This document shows, piece after piece, positions 37,315 through 48,229 of a DNA stretch of 64,000 bases. Under the pieces are notes generated by a model, which saw only the letters and a program-made list of their open reading frames with translations, had not been told where the DNA came from and made no database searches. A program made the position numbers and the translations under genes. The stretch covers positions 42,620,998-42,684,997 of the forward strand of contig OX421492.1 of assembly GCA_949126835.1 (NCBI GenBank), given 5' to 3'. How positions within the stretch are numbered: the stretch's first letter is position 1; the number at the start of each line of letters is the position of its first letter. Origin of the DNA: Anisus vortex. Its lineage: Eukaryota; Mollusca; Gastropoda; Planorbidae.

Positions 37315-39049
37315 GGGCCGTATTTAGGTAGGTGGGGGCCCTGTTCCCAAATGTATGTGGGGGCCCCTCGTGGCCTCGCACCTGCCTTCCGACAGTGCTG
37401 TGTTAGCCTATGTAGCCTACAGTATTGCTGTTGCTGAATGATAACCAGTAACTTACTCTGACTGACTCTGCCAATTTAGCGAGCAACTTAGAATTTCACT
37501 TCATTTAACTTCAGTTGTTCGTTTGAACACTCATAATTGAACTAACATATAGGCATACAGTGTGTCAGTGTTAGTCAACAATCAATTTCTCATTCACAGT
37601 ATTTGTTGCAGTATTTGCTTGTTCAGTTCAGTCTCTATCTGACGTGTTTCTGACAGTTACATGCCCGCTACAGTCTTATTATGATTCATTCTGGTCTGAG
37701 TCTTAATTAGTGATGTAAAAAAAATAAATAACTTTCTGTTTTAGTTCATGTTTTTTGTTAAGCCCATTTAATACCTAGTCGTCACATCGAAGTCATTATT
37801 TCCGTTCACTTAATTAAATACCGAGGACGTCACATCGACGTAATAAATAAACAAAGAAATGGTTAAAGTATGCAAAGTCAGCAAATATTTATATTTAAAA
37901 ACCTGCGGTAGTTAAATTAAATATTTAATTTTTTTTTTAAATGCATAATCAACAGGCTACAAAACAATTATTTTTTTTAAAGTAAAAAATGTATAGATCT
38001 AGTTATAGCCATATCTAAAAATAATAAATAGGTTCATTTAAATTGTTTTCAAATTCTTCACCTGTTTTTCCTTCAATGTATAGCCTAAGGTTATTTCATA
38101 ATTTTTGAAATACATAATTAATTTTAACATTTAGGCCTAACTTGTTCTCTTTGAAGATATAAATATTAGCATAATATGGAGCTAAGCTGTGGTATATAGC
38201 CACAATAAATTATGAATTGTTAATTTCGATAACGATCGAGACATGCATTGCATATTCCCTTCCACCAGATAGAACAATTCTTCTTCTTCTTCTTCTGCTT
38301 ATTATTATTATTACTCCCTTTATTTTAAGTTGCATTTTCTGTCTGTCTGATTGCAATGGTGCAAAAGTTGGCTTCGATTTTTCGACCACTTCCCGTGGTC
38401 CGATCGAGCTGAAATTTGGACAGCAGACTTGTAGCGACTAACAATACATCCTATCAAATTTTCAGTTAAAACAACTTAATAATACTACACCTATGACAAT
38501 ATTCATTTCTTAAAAGGAAAGTATAAGAAAATTTTTGGTTTCACTTTAAAAATGCCTGTACAACTTTTTATAGTTTTTCGGCGCAAAGCTAGAAAAAAAA
38601 ATTATGCGCTAAGATTATTTTTAGAACAATTCATACGGAGTAAGGAGATATTTTTGAGATTTGCGACACAGATATTTTTTCTGTACGTTTCATTTGCAGT
38701 AGTCAATCAATTATTTAATTACATGATGGTAAACTTAGTTTGCAAATAAAGGGAGTATTTATGGTTTTCTTGTTTTTTATTTTCAGATGAAAATTTTAGT
38801 AGATAAGCAACCTTAAAACTATAATAATATGCTTGATCCACGACCACTTTATGTACATTTAATGATGAATGTTTAGCCATACTGGCAATAGGCCTACATT
38901 TACCAAAATCAATTATTTGAAAAGTTCTGAAAAAATTAAAATGTTAAAAAATGTAATAGTTTTTTTTATATATTTTATTTGCAATTATAAAAAAAATATA
39001 TTTTCTAGTCCTTTTAAATATTAAAGTATTGGACAAAAGACAGTTGAAA
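37315..39049. other. Gene-free stretch beginning with a hAT-like end
   Basis: At 37315 cagggccgtatttaggtagg + tgggggccctg is a typical hAT-family terminus and may be the outer end of the transposase fragment at 39050-39640. The rest (to 39049) is AT-rich. A GC-richer block at 38350-38450 (gaccacttcccgtggtccga) looks repeat-derived but is not identified. Confidence 0.45.
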
Positions 39050-39640
39050 TATGTCAAGCTAGCATCACTTTACGAATAGCAAATTCTTCAGTGATGTCAC
39101 TATTACAAGATGTCTGTTTCAATGCTGATAAGCCTAACGGCAGACAGCTTCTCCTACGTTCGCAGCCTGTTTTTTTTTTATCAACTTCGATTTGGAAAAT
39201 GATCGTTCACTAGATGCATTTGCAGCCATAAGTACCAGATACACTCTTAGGGCAACTGCAATTTTCGGAAAAAATATCTGCCAGACCTTGATAAACAATC
39301 AATTTGTAAATTAACTGTTCATATTCAATATCATGTTTTTGTTTATACTTCATTAAATGAGCATGTTGCTTGGATAATTCAGCAAATTGAACCAACTCAT
39401 TACCGAGGCAATCGTACAGACCTTTGTCATAAATTTGGACAAAATTCACAGCTGCATGTTAAATTTCATCAGCATAGACCTATTGTTAAATTGACCAAGG
39501 AATCAAAAAGTTCACAAACAATACGCTGACCAAGGGATTGCTTCAACTGGTCCTTAACGGGAAGAAAACTGTCCTCACGGAATTTTTTCTTTTGGTGATC
39601 TATTCCACTTAACAATAGTACTTTACCATTATCGGAGCTA
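39050..39640 (-). mobile_element. hAT transposase C-terminal fragment
   Basis: Minus strand 39210-39449 reads QIYDKGLYDCLGNELVQFAE then LSKQHAHLMKYKQKHDIEYE. It is followed toward lower coordinates by text matching the ..RVYLVLMAANASSERSFSK hAT dimerisation region (with stops). Same family as 47830-48195. Confidence 0.65.
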
Positions 39641-39884
39641 TAGAGCGTTCTCTATGGGCGGAGCTTAAGTTTCCAGTTTCCTTTTCTTGACTGTGGCCAA
39701 CAGGTCTTCACATTTTCAAACTTCCTGATGTTTTCTTTTTTTTTCGTATCTGTTCATTGATTTTGTTAGAGAAGCTAAATAAAAATAACAAATAAAGATA
39801 GATAAATGAGTGATGTTTTGGAACATGAGTGTGTGTTAGAGAGAGTTGTGGGACTTGAATCTTATCTTATCTTATACATTACAG

Positions 39885-40260
39885 ACGCTCCTTCTATAAA
39901 GAAGATTATTGCGTCCTACGCTCATCCGTGGTCCGAGTCTAGTCTTGCATTTTTATTAATGTTTTAAATGATGTTAAGTTACTGGTTTTCCTGGTTTGTT
40001 CAGGCAACCCATTCCATGCCCGAATGCCACTCGGGAAGAAAGAGTACTTATATGCATTTGTTCTCGCATAAGGGACAATGAAAGTGTTTATGTCTTTATG
40101 TTTATCTGAGCTTTGCAACAGGTAATGATCTTCATTTGTTAAAAAACTGTAATTGTTGAACAAAGATGTTTTTGTGTGTGTTTTTTTTACATTCATTGAA
40201 AGAAAGAGTTGTGAAATAGAGTTTAGTGAATGGGCAGTCTTCGTCTTCATACCTCCAGAA
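39885..40260 (-). mobile_element. LINE-X 3' end (RT ORF C-terminus and tail)
   Basis: Frame 39939-40250 (minus) includes YKYSFFPSGIRAWNGLPEQT, the SFFP..I..WN.LP motif found at the C-terminus of Jockey/CR1-group RT ORFs. It ends at a stop, then tail gacgcaataatcttctttat + agaaggagcgtctgtaatg and a (taaga)n run. The second copy is at 20505-21400. Confidence 0.75.
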
Positions 40261-41201
40261 TTCAGGCTGGTTTTTATCTTTATCTCTCTTTATATATATT
40301 GTGAAATATCTGGAGTATAGGTTTCCACTTGGGATTTTACTACTGCCCTGTAGGCACTATGAAAAACATTAGTAGGGAATGTTGTGCTGGGAAGCTCTTG
40401 GGGTAGGGGTGTTGTTTATCGCTAGTGGGTAGGCAAAATTGTGTAATTAGCCTACATTTTTTTAAACGCTGACGTTCAAATAGCCAATTACGCGAACAAC
40501 CGTAGGAGTCTAAAACAAGTATCAAACAGCACAACATCCCACAAACAAATCCACAGAAAAAAATGGGAATGCAATTTTAAAACATTCCATTACATAAGAT
40601 AGAATGATAGGCCCTATGTGAAGATATATTTCTCAAAAAAACCAGAGTAGGCCCTATAGATCTAGAGTTAAATAATACTAATAGTTCTTTATACGCTTTT
40701 ATGATTACTCATTTACACATTTTAAATGTTTAAAAATAGTTTTAGCCATATCCAGTACATTGTCAATTATTTGTTTTCATTTATAGTTTTTATGTTTCAT
40801 TTGAAAAAAAAATCTCACCGATTCCTTCAGATCAGGATCTTTCATTATTACAAAAAAAAACATTGCAGGGGAGATAGCTCTTACTTGTAATTATTGCATT
40901 TTTAGCTTATAATTTGATGGCTTTGACTAATAAAGTAGATCTAATTATATTTAGGCCAACATTAATATTGTAATCATAAAAATTGTATCATTAAAAATAG
41001 TAAATGTTTATTTATATTTTAATACACAATATTTATTTATTTTCAAATAAAAGTACTTAAAATACAAAAACAGTATAATAGGCCTAATATATTGTGTAAA
41101 CTGTACATTATATATTGGTTCAGTTGTACTCATCATAACCTACATTTCTGTAACTGTAAAACAACTTACAAATTATATTTTGTAGTTACTTACATCTATG
41201 A
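40261..41201. other. Gene-free stretch, nothing recognised
   Basis: AT-rich sequence between two LINE insertions; no supported feature. Confidence 0.45.
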
Positions 41202-43397
41202 CGGTACCCAGTTCTGGTAGGGAAGGTAGCTGAGAGGATGATAAATCGGAGGCTTGTGAGGTACTTGGAAGACAATGAGCTGATCACCCCGGGACAAGCT
41301 GGTTTTCGAGCTGGAAGGAACTCGATGGACCAGGTGACGCTCTTGGTGCAGAAGATGGCGGACGGATTCCAGAGGAAAGAGTCCACTTTAGCAGTGTTCC
41401 TAGATTTTAAACAGGCCTATGACAAGGTCTGGCGGCCGGGGTTGTTGATGAAGCTACAGAAGTTAGGTGTTGGATCTAACATGTACATGTGGATTAAAGG
41501 TTTTCTAACCGAAAGGACGTTGGCAACGCGATATGGGAAGGCGACTTCCCGTAAGCGAACTCTGGAGCAAGGTTTGCCCCAGGGTTCCGCCCTTTCCTGT
41601 ACATTATTCTTGGCCTTTATCAATGACCTGCCGAACTATCTGGGATGCTCGAATCTGCTATTTGCTGACGACCTTACCATATGGAAATCGGGGACGGATA
41701 TCACTGCTCTCGTGAAATCTGTCCAGCAGGACTTGGCTGTCGTGTCCTGCTTTGCCAAGATGTGGGGATTGGAGGTGAACTGCGTAAAAACAGTTTACTC
41801 ACTCTTCACCTTAGGGATCGATGTCCTACAAGTACCAATCAGGCTGACGTTAGATGGACATGTGCTGAGGAACGATCCGAAGCCGGTCTATCTAGGAGTG
41901 ACGCTGGACCGCAAGCTATCGATGTTTGATCATGTGAGATTGGTCCGAGAGAATGCGATTTCCAAGCTGAGTATTGTTAAGAGACTGGCTAGCACGAGCT
42001 GGGGTGCGAAGGCGAGTGTGTTGAGGGTCCTTTACCTAGGTGCGGTAAGGTCCCAAATTGATTACAGCCTGCCAGTGCAGATCTATGCCTCTAAAACTGC
42101 TTTGGAGGCACTGGACTCTGTGCAAAACCAAGCCCTCCGACTGATATGTGGCACTTTTAGAACAACCCCAACGGCCGCGGTAGAAATCATGGCAAACGTA
42201 CCTCCTCTTGGCGTGCGACGGAAAAGAGCTGTTATCACTGCTTACGAGCGGTATAAACGGCTGGAGGAAAGCTCTCCCCTCAGGATGATGGTTGATTCCT
42301 GGGGGGCTAGGCGTAGGATCAAAATGCAATCTTTCATGCACCACGCTGTGAAACTTTGCGCTGAGATCGAACTCCCAGGAGATCGTAAGGACCTGCGAAC
42401 GGGAGTTGGCCTTCCTCCATACATATCTCCCTATCTACCAGAGGTACGAATGCAAATGACGGACCCCGCGATCGGAAAACACAGCAGCTTGGCTGAGAAG
42501 CTTGCTACTGCCCTTGCGACGGTGCATACCTATCCGGACTGCATCAAGGCGTACACTGATGGGAGTGCCACCAGTGGGGCCGAGAGGCGGGCTGGGTATG
42601 GATGTCTTGTGCAGTACCTAGGGGCAGGTACCCGAAGAGAGAAGCTATCAGGGCCATGTGGTGCAATCTGCAACTACGAAGCAGAGATGGAAGCAATCAG
42701 ACATGCCGTTGAGGCAATAGGGACAAAGCTAGATGATGAATCAGAAGTGGGTGCTGACATCGTCATCTTTACTGATGCGCTTTCAGTCCTCCAGGCCATC
42801 GATGGTCGGGGGACATGGCCCGGGCGACTCTCAAACATGATCATGTCTATCTCAAATCTGATCTCCAGGCACGGAGTGAAGGTTACTCTCCAATGGATTC
42901 CAGGTCATGCAGGAGTCCCGGGGAATGAGATAGCGGACTCCCTAGCCAAGAGGGGGTCCTTGTTGGTACCGGACGTGGACGAATCGTGCTCAATGGAGAC
43001 AGCAGTGCGACTGATCCGTCAGTGGGAGATGGACCAGTGGTACAAGGGCTGGGACGAATCTGACAAGGGCAGGTGTGTTTGGCAGCATTTGAAGAGACCG
43101 GATCGTGCTGACGGGTGGTGGAAACTCCGCAGGAAAGACTCAGCCATCATTGCCCAGTGTAGGACTGGGCACTGTGGTATTGGTGCCTATTTCAGCAGAT
43201 TTAGGCCCAACGAGGATTCGCGGTGTAGAAACTGCATGGAGGCGCTAGAAACGGTCGAGCATGTGCTTGTCGAGTGCCCTGCCCTACAGGGGCTCAGAGT
43301 TGACGGGGAAGGCCAACCGTTTGTGCCGACCCTTTATGGGACTGTGTCACAGCTGCGTGATACTGCATGTTTCGTTCTCCAGGCCCTAAGAGAGTAA
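41202..43397 (+). CDS. Non-LTR retrotransposon ORF2 (5'-truncated): reverse transcriptase and RNase H
   Basis: Open from just after a TGA at 41199 (text ..PVLVGKVAERMINRRLV) to TAA at 43395-43397; the ATG at 41238 gives 719 codons. RT: GQAGFRAGRNSMDQ, LDFKQAYDKVWR (first Asp), PQGSALSC, LLFADDLTIW (FADD, about residue 142). RNase H from about residue 434: YTDGS, NYEAEMEA, FTDALSVL, HAGVPGNEIADSLAK (all four acidic positions present). The C-terminal Cys/His text CRTGHCGIG..CRNCMEALETVEH then VLVECPA resembles the zinc finger of I-group elements. The upstream endonuclease is missing, a 5' truncation typical of target-primed integration. No stop or frameshift, so a young copy. GC and codon use differ sharply from the AT-rich surroundings. 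Confidence 0.93.
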   Translation, partial: RYPVLVGKVAERMINRRLVRYLEDNELITPGQAGFRAGRNSMDQVTLLVQKMADGFQRKESTLAVFLDFKQAYDKVWRPGLLMKLQKLGVGSNMYMWIKGFLTERTLATRYGKATSRKRTLEQGLPQGSALSCTLFLAFINDLPNYLGCSNLLFADDLTIWKSGTDITALVKSVQQDLAVVSCFAKMWGLEVNCVKTVYSLFTLGIDVLQVPIRLTLDGHVLRNDPKPVYLGVTLDRKLSMFDHVRLVRENAISKLSIVKRLASTSWGAKASVLRVLYLGAVRSQIDYSLPVQIYASKTALEALDSVQNQALRLICGTFRTTPTAAVEIMANVPPLGVRRKRAVITAYERYKRLEESSPLRMMVDSWGARRRIKMQSFMHHAVKLCAEIELPGDRKDLRTGVGLPPYISPYLPEVRMQMTDPAIGKHSSLAEKLATALATVHTYPDCIKAYTDGSATSGAERRAGYGCLVQYLGAGTRREKLSGPCGAICNYEAEMEAIRHAVEAIGTKLDDESEVGADIVIFTDALSVLQAIDGRGTWPGRLSNMIMSISNLISRHGVKVTLQWIPGHAGVPGNEIADSLAKRGSLLVPDVDESCSMETAVRLIRQWEMDQWYKGWDESDKGRCVWQHLKRPDRADGWWKLRRKDSAIIAQCRTGHCGIGAYFSRFRPNEDSRCRNCMEALETVEHVLVECPALQGLRVDGEGQPFVPTLYGTVSQLRDTACFVLQALRE

Positions 43398-43740
43398 TCT
43401 CGGCCTGTGTCTCTGCGAAGAGTTCAAGTCTGGTAGGTTTCAAATATTATATGGAGTAAGTTATAGTTTAGTATAGGGAGATAAGTATTGTGCTGACCAA
43501 CCAATCCCATGGTATAACGTGTCATAGAAACTGATAGTGAAAAATGCCACTTCTGTTCTAATGAACCTCAAAGCTGGTTCCTGGAGGAGACTTACGGGAC
43601 TTCAGTCACCCTATCTATGAGGGTGAAGGAGTGGTAGGTTGACCACATGGCCTGGAGCTGATGACTTAAAATTGTCCCGTGGTGGTACATGAGGCTGGGG
43701 CGTGGTGCGATATCTGGAAAAGTATACTGTAAGTAGTTTA
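43398..43740 (+). mobile_element. Probable 3' UTR of the RT/RNase H LINE
   Basis: GC-richer non-coding stretch directly after the stop; composition drops to the AT-rich background near 43740. The exact 3' end and target duplication were not resolved. Confidence 0.5.
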
Positions 43741-44146
43741 TGTCTGAGATATACTGGTAGGCTACTCCAATTAGATTACTCTTTGTCTAATTAATATAGG
43801 TCTTTTTTTTTATTAAATTTCAGTTGTTCTGCCTTTATTTTCCTTTATATTGTGTAATCATCTGTATATAATAATAAGTTATTTTCCCGTGATGATGCTA
43901 TTAGTTTTTTTTCCATTATAATTAGACCTAGTAGACCCTGTGCAAGTCCTGAGTTCATAGTTATTGGTGCTGATTTAGGTACAATAATTATTACAGTTTG
44001 TTATCTAACTATGCAAGGGACCAGAGATGCCAAAACATTAAAGTTATTTTTAATAAACTAACATAAACGTTTTGTTTTTGAATGCTTTAGAAAAATCGTG
44101 TAGGTCTAAAAATGAATCTATATGAGTATTATTATCTAATCATTCG

Positions 44147-44648
44147 GATGGTAGAAACCTGACTGAGGAACCGAATATCTTAAAAAGATGGACCGAGAAC
44201 TGCTCGGAACTGTATAATGACAATATCACTATAGATCCAGATATCGTAAACGTCCCTCCAGCCCCAGACAATGACAATTACCCTATCCTCCGTACAGAAG
44301 TGGAAGCAGCGGTCCAAGCACTTCAAAACGGGAAGGCTGCAGGAGTGCATAAGATCACTGCTGAACTGGTGAAAGCAGGAGGGGTAGCCATGGTAAATGT
44401 CTTATTGAACATTTGCAATAAAATATGGACAACTGGGAACTGGCCTAAACCAAGGACCCAGACGCTCATCATTACCCTCACTTCAAAAAGCAACCTACAG
44501 AATTGCCAGAACTACTGCACCATCAGCCTGATAAGCCACCCACGCAAGGTCATGCTCAAAATAATTTTTAACCGACTCAGACCTTATGCTGAAAGAATCA
44601 TTGCGGAAGAGCAGGCAGGCTTTAGACAGAGACGTAGTACCACAAAAA
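44147..44648 (+). mobile_element. RTE-like LINE fragment, 5' part of RT (split element)
   Basis: One frame reads SDGRNLTEEPNILKRWTENC.. YPILRTEVEAAVQALQNGKA then AGVHKITAELVKAGG ..NYCTISLISHPRKVMLKIIF ..AERIIAEEQAGFRQRRST, fingers and palm motifs of an RTE-type RT. It breaks off at 44648 in an A-run where another element begins; the rest follows at 46363. Confidence 0.8.
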
Positions 44649-46362
44649 AAAAAAACATCGACTGTTATTTGAGCGACTTACATATTAGCGATTGTTTCAA
44701 TTAAAACATAACAATTATCGTTAGAAATGAATTTGAAAAAAAAAATAATAATTTGGATTAGCTACATAATACATAGTCTAAATGATTTAAAACGAAGATT
44801 TAAAACATAATACATGATTTAAAAAGAAGATTTAAAACATTCAGTTGACTTTTTTTTTCAAAATACAACTATACTGCATTATTTGAAAATTAAACATTCA
44901 ATTCTACAGTTAATACATTATTATATTTCTTAATTATACAACTTTTTTCTCTGACGAGCCAACTTTTTGCAGAAGATCCTCGTCAGCAAGCACACATGTA
45001 TAAAACTGTTCACTTGTGAGATTTTGCAAGTTTTAGCCTACTTTGTAAGCATTAACTGAGAGTCTGTTTCTTTACTTTGTCCATTTAGGCCGGCTTTGTG
45101 ATGCCGGCTGGTACCGTACTGCGTAGGCCCCCTACTGTTAGTTCACCGGACTGTCAATCACGACAGTACGTTCTAGCCCTGTCGCTGACCGATCCCTAGT
45201 TTTGGGCCTTATGGAAGTAATAATCTTTTTTCTAAAAAGGACCGTCTGTAAACGTATAAGATAATTGAGCGTTTATCAATGAGAACAATCTTTCCACATT
45301 GCCATTGTGTCCAGTGATTCAGAAAAAAAAGTTCACACATTTTTAGTAACTCAGAAAAGCAAATTCCATTTGGGGAACTTTGAAAAAACAAACTCCACTG
45401 CTCAGGCAACTGATGCAAGAGTCTTTGAAAAAACTTTGTTTATTCTTTTTTTGTACAAATGATTTGAGATTGCAATATTGGTCAAACAATTTCACGACAA
45501 AAAAGGTTCAAGGAAATTGAATAAACTTCTCAATGTTTAGCGTAATTATCACCTTTTTAATTAATTTAACCATCCTCTGTAAACTAGGATAAAAGTTTCC
45601 GACTATGGCTGAATAGTGCTTGAAGTAGGACATTTATCTTCACTTCAAAACGTGCATCCTTTGTCTTAATATTATTGTGAGTCACTAACGTAGATTATAT
45701 CGCCTGTTATATTTTGTAACAATAATTGTTACATAGGTCAATTTAAATTTATGTTTGCAAGGGGAGGTGATCAGGTGGGGAAAGAGAAGATCGGTGGACA
45801 ATTAATCTAACAACACATTAGATAACACAACCGAAATCATAACCCTTTTACTACTAAATACTCCGGTGTTTTGCTTTACCCGTTCCATTCACTTATTGAC
45901 AGTAAAAAAAACAACATAAAAAATGAAAAAAAAAAAGGATTCTTAAAACCTTTCGCGTACAAAAAACGGACATTTTAAATATTTTTAGCTTTGCCTGCCG
46001 GATGGAGGACACAGGGATAAAAAGGTCGACATGTCCTCCTTTTGCCGGACATCTGGCAGCCCTAGACTAGCATCACATTATATTATATGAGAAAATAGTC
46101 GCGATATATAAGGTCTCACAAAAATGTATTTCGTTAATTTCACAAAATATTTAGTTAATTCCATTAAAAAGTTAATAAAATTATTATTTCCTAGTTTGGT
46201 TTGTTAACAGTACGAAAGGGAGGGTATTAAAAGTCGAAATGCCAACCTGATTACGTCGACCTTGTGTAGTCGCTCAAGTGACAGTCGCTGTTTTGACAGT
46301 CGCTATTTTTGAAGTCGCTCAAGTGACAGTCGCTGTTTTGACAGTCGCTATTATGAACCCGA
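44649..46362. mobile_element. DNA element with GTCGCT-rich inverted ends, inserted in the RTE-like LINE
   Basis: Left end cgactgttatttgagcgact then tacatattagcgattgttt. The right end inverse reads agcgactgtcaaaacagcga, ctgtcacttgagcgactt, aaaaatagcgactgt, so TTGAGCGACTT and ATAGCGACTGT blocks are inverted at the two ends. At the right end a block of about 50 bp (gtcgctcaagtgacagtcgc..) is duplicated (46270-46361). No transposase was recognised. It contains a SINE-A and a gctgccagatgtccgg-type repeat near 45990-46070. Confidence 0.65.
45115..45265 (+). mobile_element. SINE family A copy
   Basis: gttagttcaccggactgtca.., gttttgggccttatggaagt, aataatcttttttctaaaaa, tail ggaccgtctgtaaacgtata + agata; same order as the copies at 26265 and 31480. 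Confidence 0.75.
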
Positions 46363-47422
46363 GCCCAATACTTGTACCATGTAGATCTATTTGTTGATTT
46401 TCAAAAAGCATTCGACAGGATCTGGCACGATGCCCTAGGGGCCACTATGAAACATTACAACATGCAACCTGACAATGTTGATACGCAGCCTCTAGGACAG
46501 GGCCACGAGTGCAGTCTTCTTCAGCACACACATTGGAGATTGGTTTGGGACTACCGTTGGAGTACGACAATGATGCTTGCTATCGCCAACTCTATTCAAC
46601 ATCTTCTTGGAGAGAATCATGTCGGATGAACTGAAGGATCATGAAGGGACAGTCAGCATAAATGGAAGAACGATCACCAACCTTCGATTTGAAGATGATA
46701 TAGATGGACTCACCGGGAGTGAGGAAGACTTAGCCAATCAAGTAGAGCGACTGGACAAAACTTCCGCATCCTATGGCATGCACATTAGTGCCGAAAATAC
46801 AAAATTAATGAACTAAAAACACCAGCGGCATCACCACGCAGATCAAGATTGGTGAACAGAGTTTGGAAACAGTAGACATCTTCAAATACCTGGGAGCTAT
46901 TATATCCGAAGAGAGCTCCAAACCAGAAGTAATGTCCAGGATCGCCCATACAACAGCATCATTAAAGAGGCTCAAGACAATATGGAATGACAAGAACTTA
47001 GCCCTTCAGCACCAAAATCAAGCTGGTGCGCTGGTCCTCTCCATTTTCTTATAAGCTTGTGAGTCATGGACACAGCTGAGCTAGAAAAGAAGATAAACGT
47101 CATAGAGATGAGATGCTTCAGAAACCTGCTCGGTATCTGTTATAAAGACCATATCTGCAATGAGCAGATACGGAAAAGAATACTCCAGAAAATTGGAAAA
47201 TACGAAGACCTGCTGGCCAGTCAAGAAAAGGAAACTGGAATAGTATGGCCACATAACCAGAACCATCGAGCTTGCCAAAACCATTCTGCAGGGTGCCACC
47301 AGAGGAGGGAGAAACGAGGAAGAAAACGATGGGAGGATAACATCAGGGAGTGGACAGGAATAAAATTGCGCGACGCATTGAGAAAGGCTGAGAGACGGGA
47401 GGAATGGAGGAGGCTAGTGTAG
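46363..47422 (+). mobile_element. RTE-like LINE fragment, 3' part of RT (split element)
   Basis: VDFQKAFDRIWHDAL (first catalytic Asp), LSPTLFNIFLERIMSDEL, GRTITNLRFEDDIDGLTG (FADD box altered to FEDD), DKTSASYGMHISAENTKLMN, FKYLGAIISEES, EKKINVIEMRCFRNLLGICY, and GRKRWEDNIREWTGIKLRDA to the stop at about 47422. Two or three frameshifts plus the altered catalytic box show it is dead. Confidence 0.82.
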
Positions 47423-47829
47423 GGCCTACATGTCATCTGTGGCGCCCCAACGGACTATGTGATAAGTAGGATGTAGGAATCATTTGGACAAGTAATCTAT
47501 TAAACCAATTAATTGCTTTTTACATAAACTTTTTTTGAATGAAGCCACGTGGGCCGGGGTAGAGTTTTACTTTGTGTTGACTTTTTTATAAATCAGACAT
47601 TTAGTTATCTCTATTTGTATGCTTTAATTTTTTAATATAATGTATAGGACTAAAATTGTCTAATGCTATTGTTGTTTTATTTCATGTTGTTTCAAAAGCT
47701 ACAAGGATTGTTTTAAAATGAGATTTGAGAAAGAACTTAAACGGTTTATTCAATCTCCCATCACTTGTCTTAATTAAACATTGACTCTTAATAGTTCATG
47801 CTTGACGAACAGCTTATTCTTCAACGATG

Positions 47830-48195
47830 TCATTAAAGTCCAATTCACGTAAGATGTCTGATTAAATACTGAGAAGACTTAGAGCAGCCAGCTTCTCCTG
47901 AATCATGGTTGTTCGCAGTTCAATTCAGAGAATGATCGTTCCCTAGGTGCATTGGCAACTATACGTAGGCCTACCATATAAATTCTTAGTCTTAGGGCAA
48001 CTGCGCAATATTCGGAATCTGCCAGACGTTGATCAACAATCAATTTGTAAATAAACTATTCATATCCAATAATGTCATGTTGCTGTTTATCCTTCATTAA
48101 ATCAGGATGTTGCTTGGATAATTCAGCAAGTTCAGTTCATAAGCGATGCAATCGTCCAGATCATTGTCATAAATTTGGACATGCTGCAAATGCCC
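47830..48195 (-). mobile_element. hAT transposase C-terminal fragment
   Basis: Parallel to 39050-39460: gatcgttccctaggtgcatt.., cttagggcaactgc, ttgatcaacaatcaatttgt, cattgtcataaatttggaca. It lies immediately beside the 49-bp minisatellite. Confidence 0.65.
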
Positions 48196-48229
48196 TCGTC
48201 GCATCATACCGGCAAAACCAGTGTTTTCT

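Noticed and set aside
38217..38441. Hydrophobic 74-codon frame as a membrane protein
   Set aside because: The hydrophobic stretch is a translated (ctt/att) microsatellite.
42036..42424. Minus-strand and alternate-frame ORFs over 41.2-42.4 kb
   Set aside because: Shadows of the GC-rich RT/RNase H frame on the plus strand.
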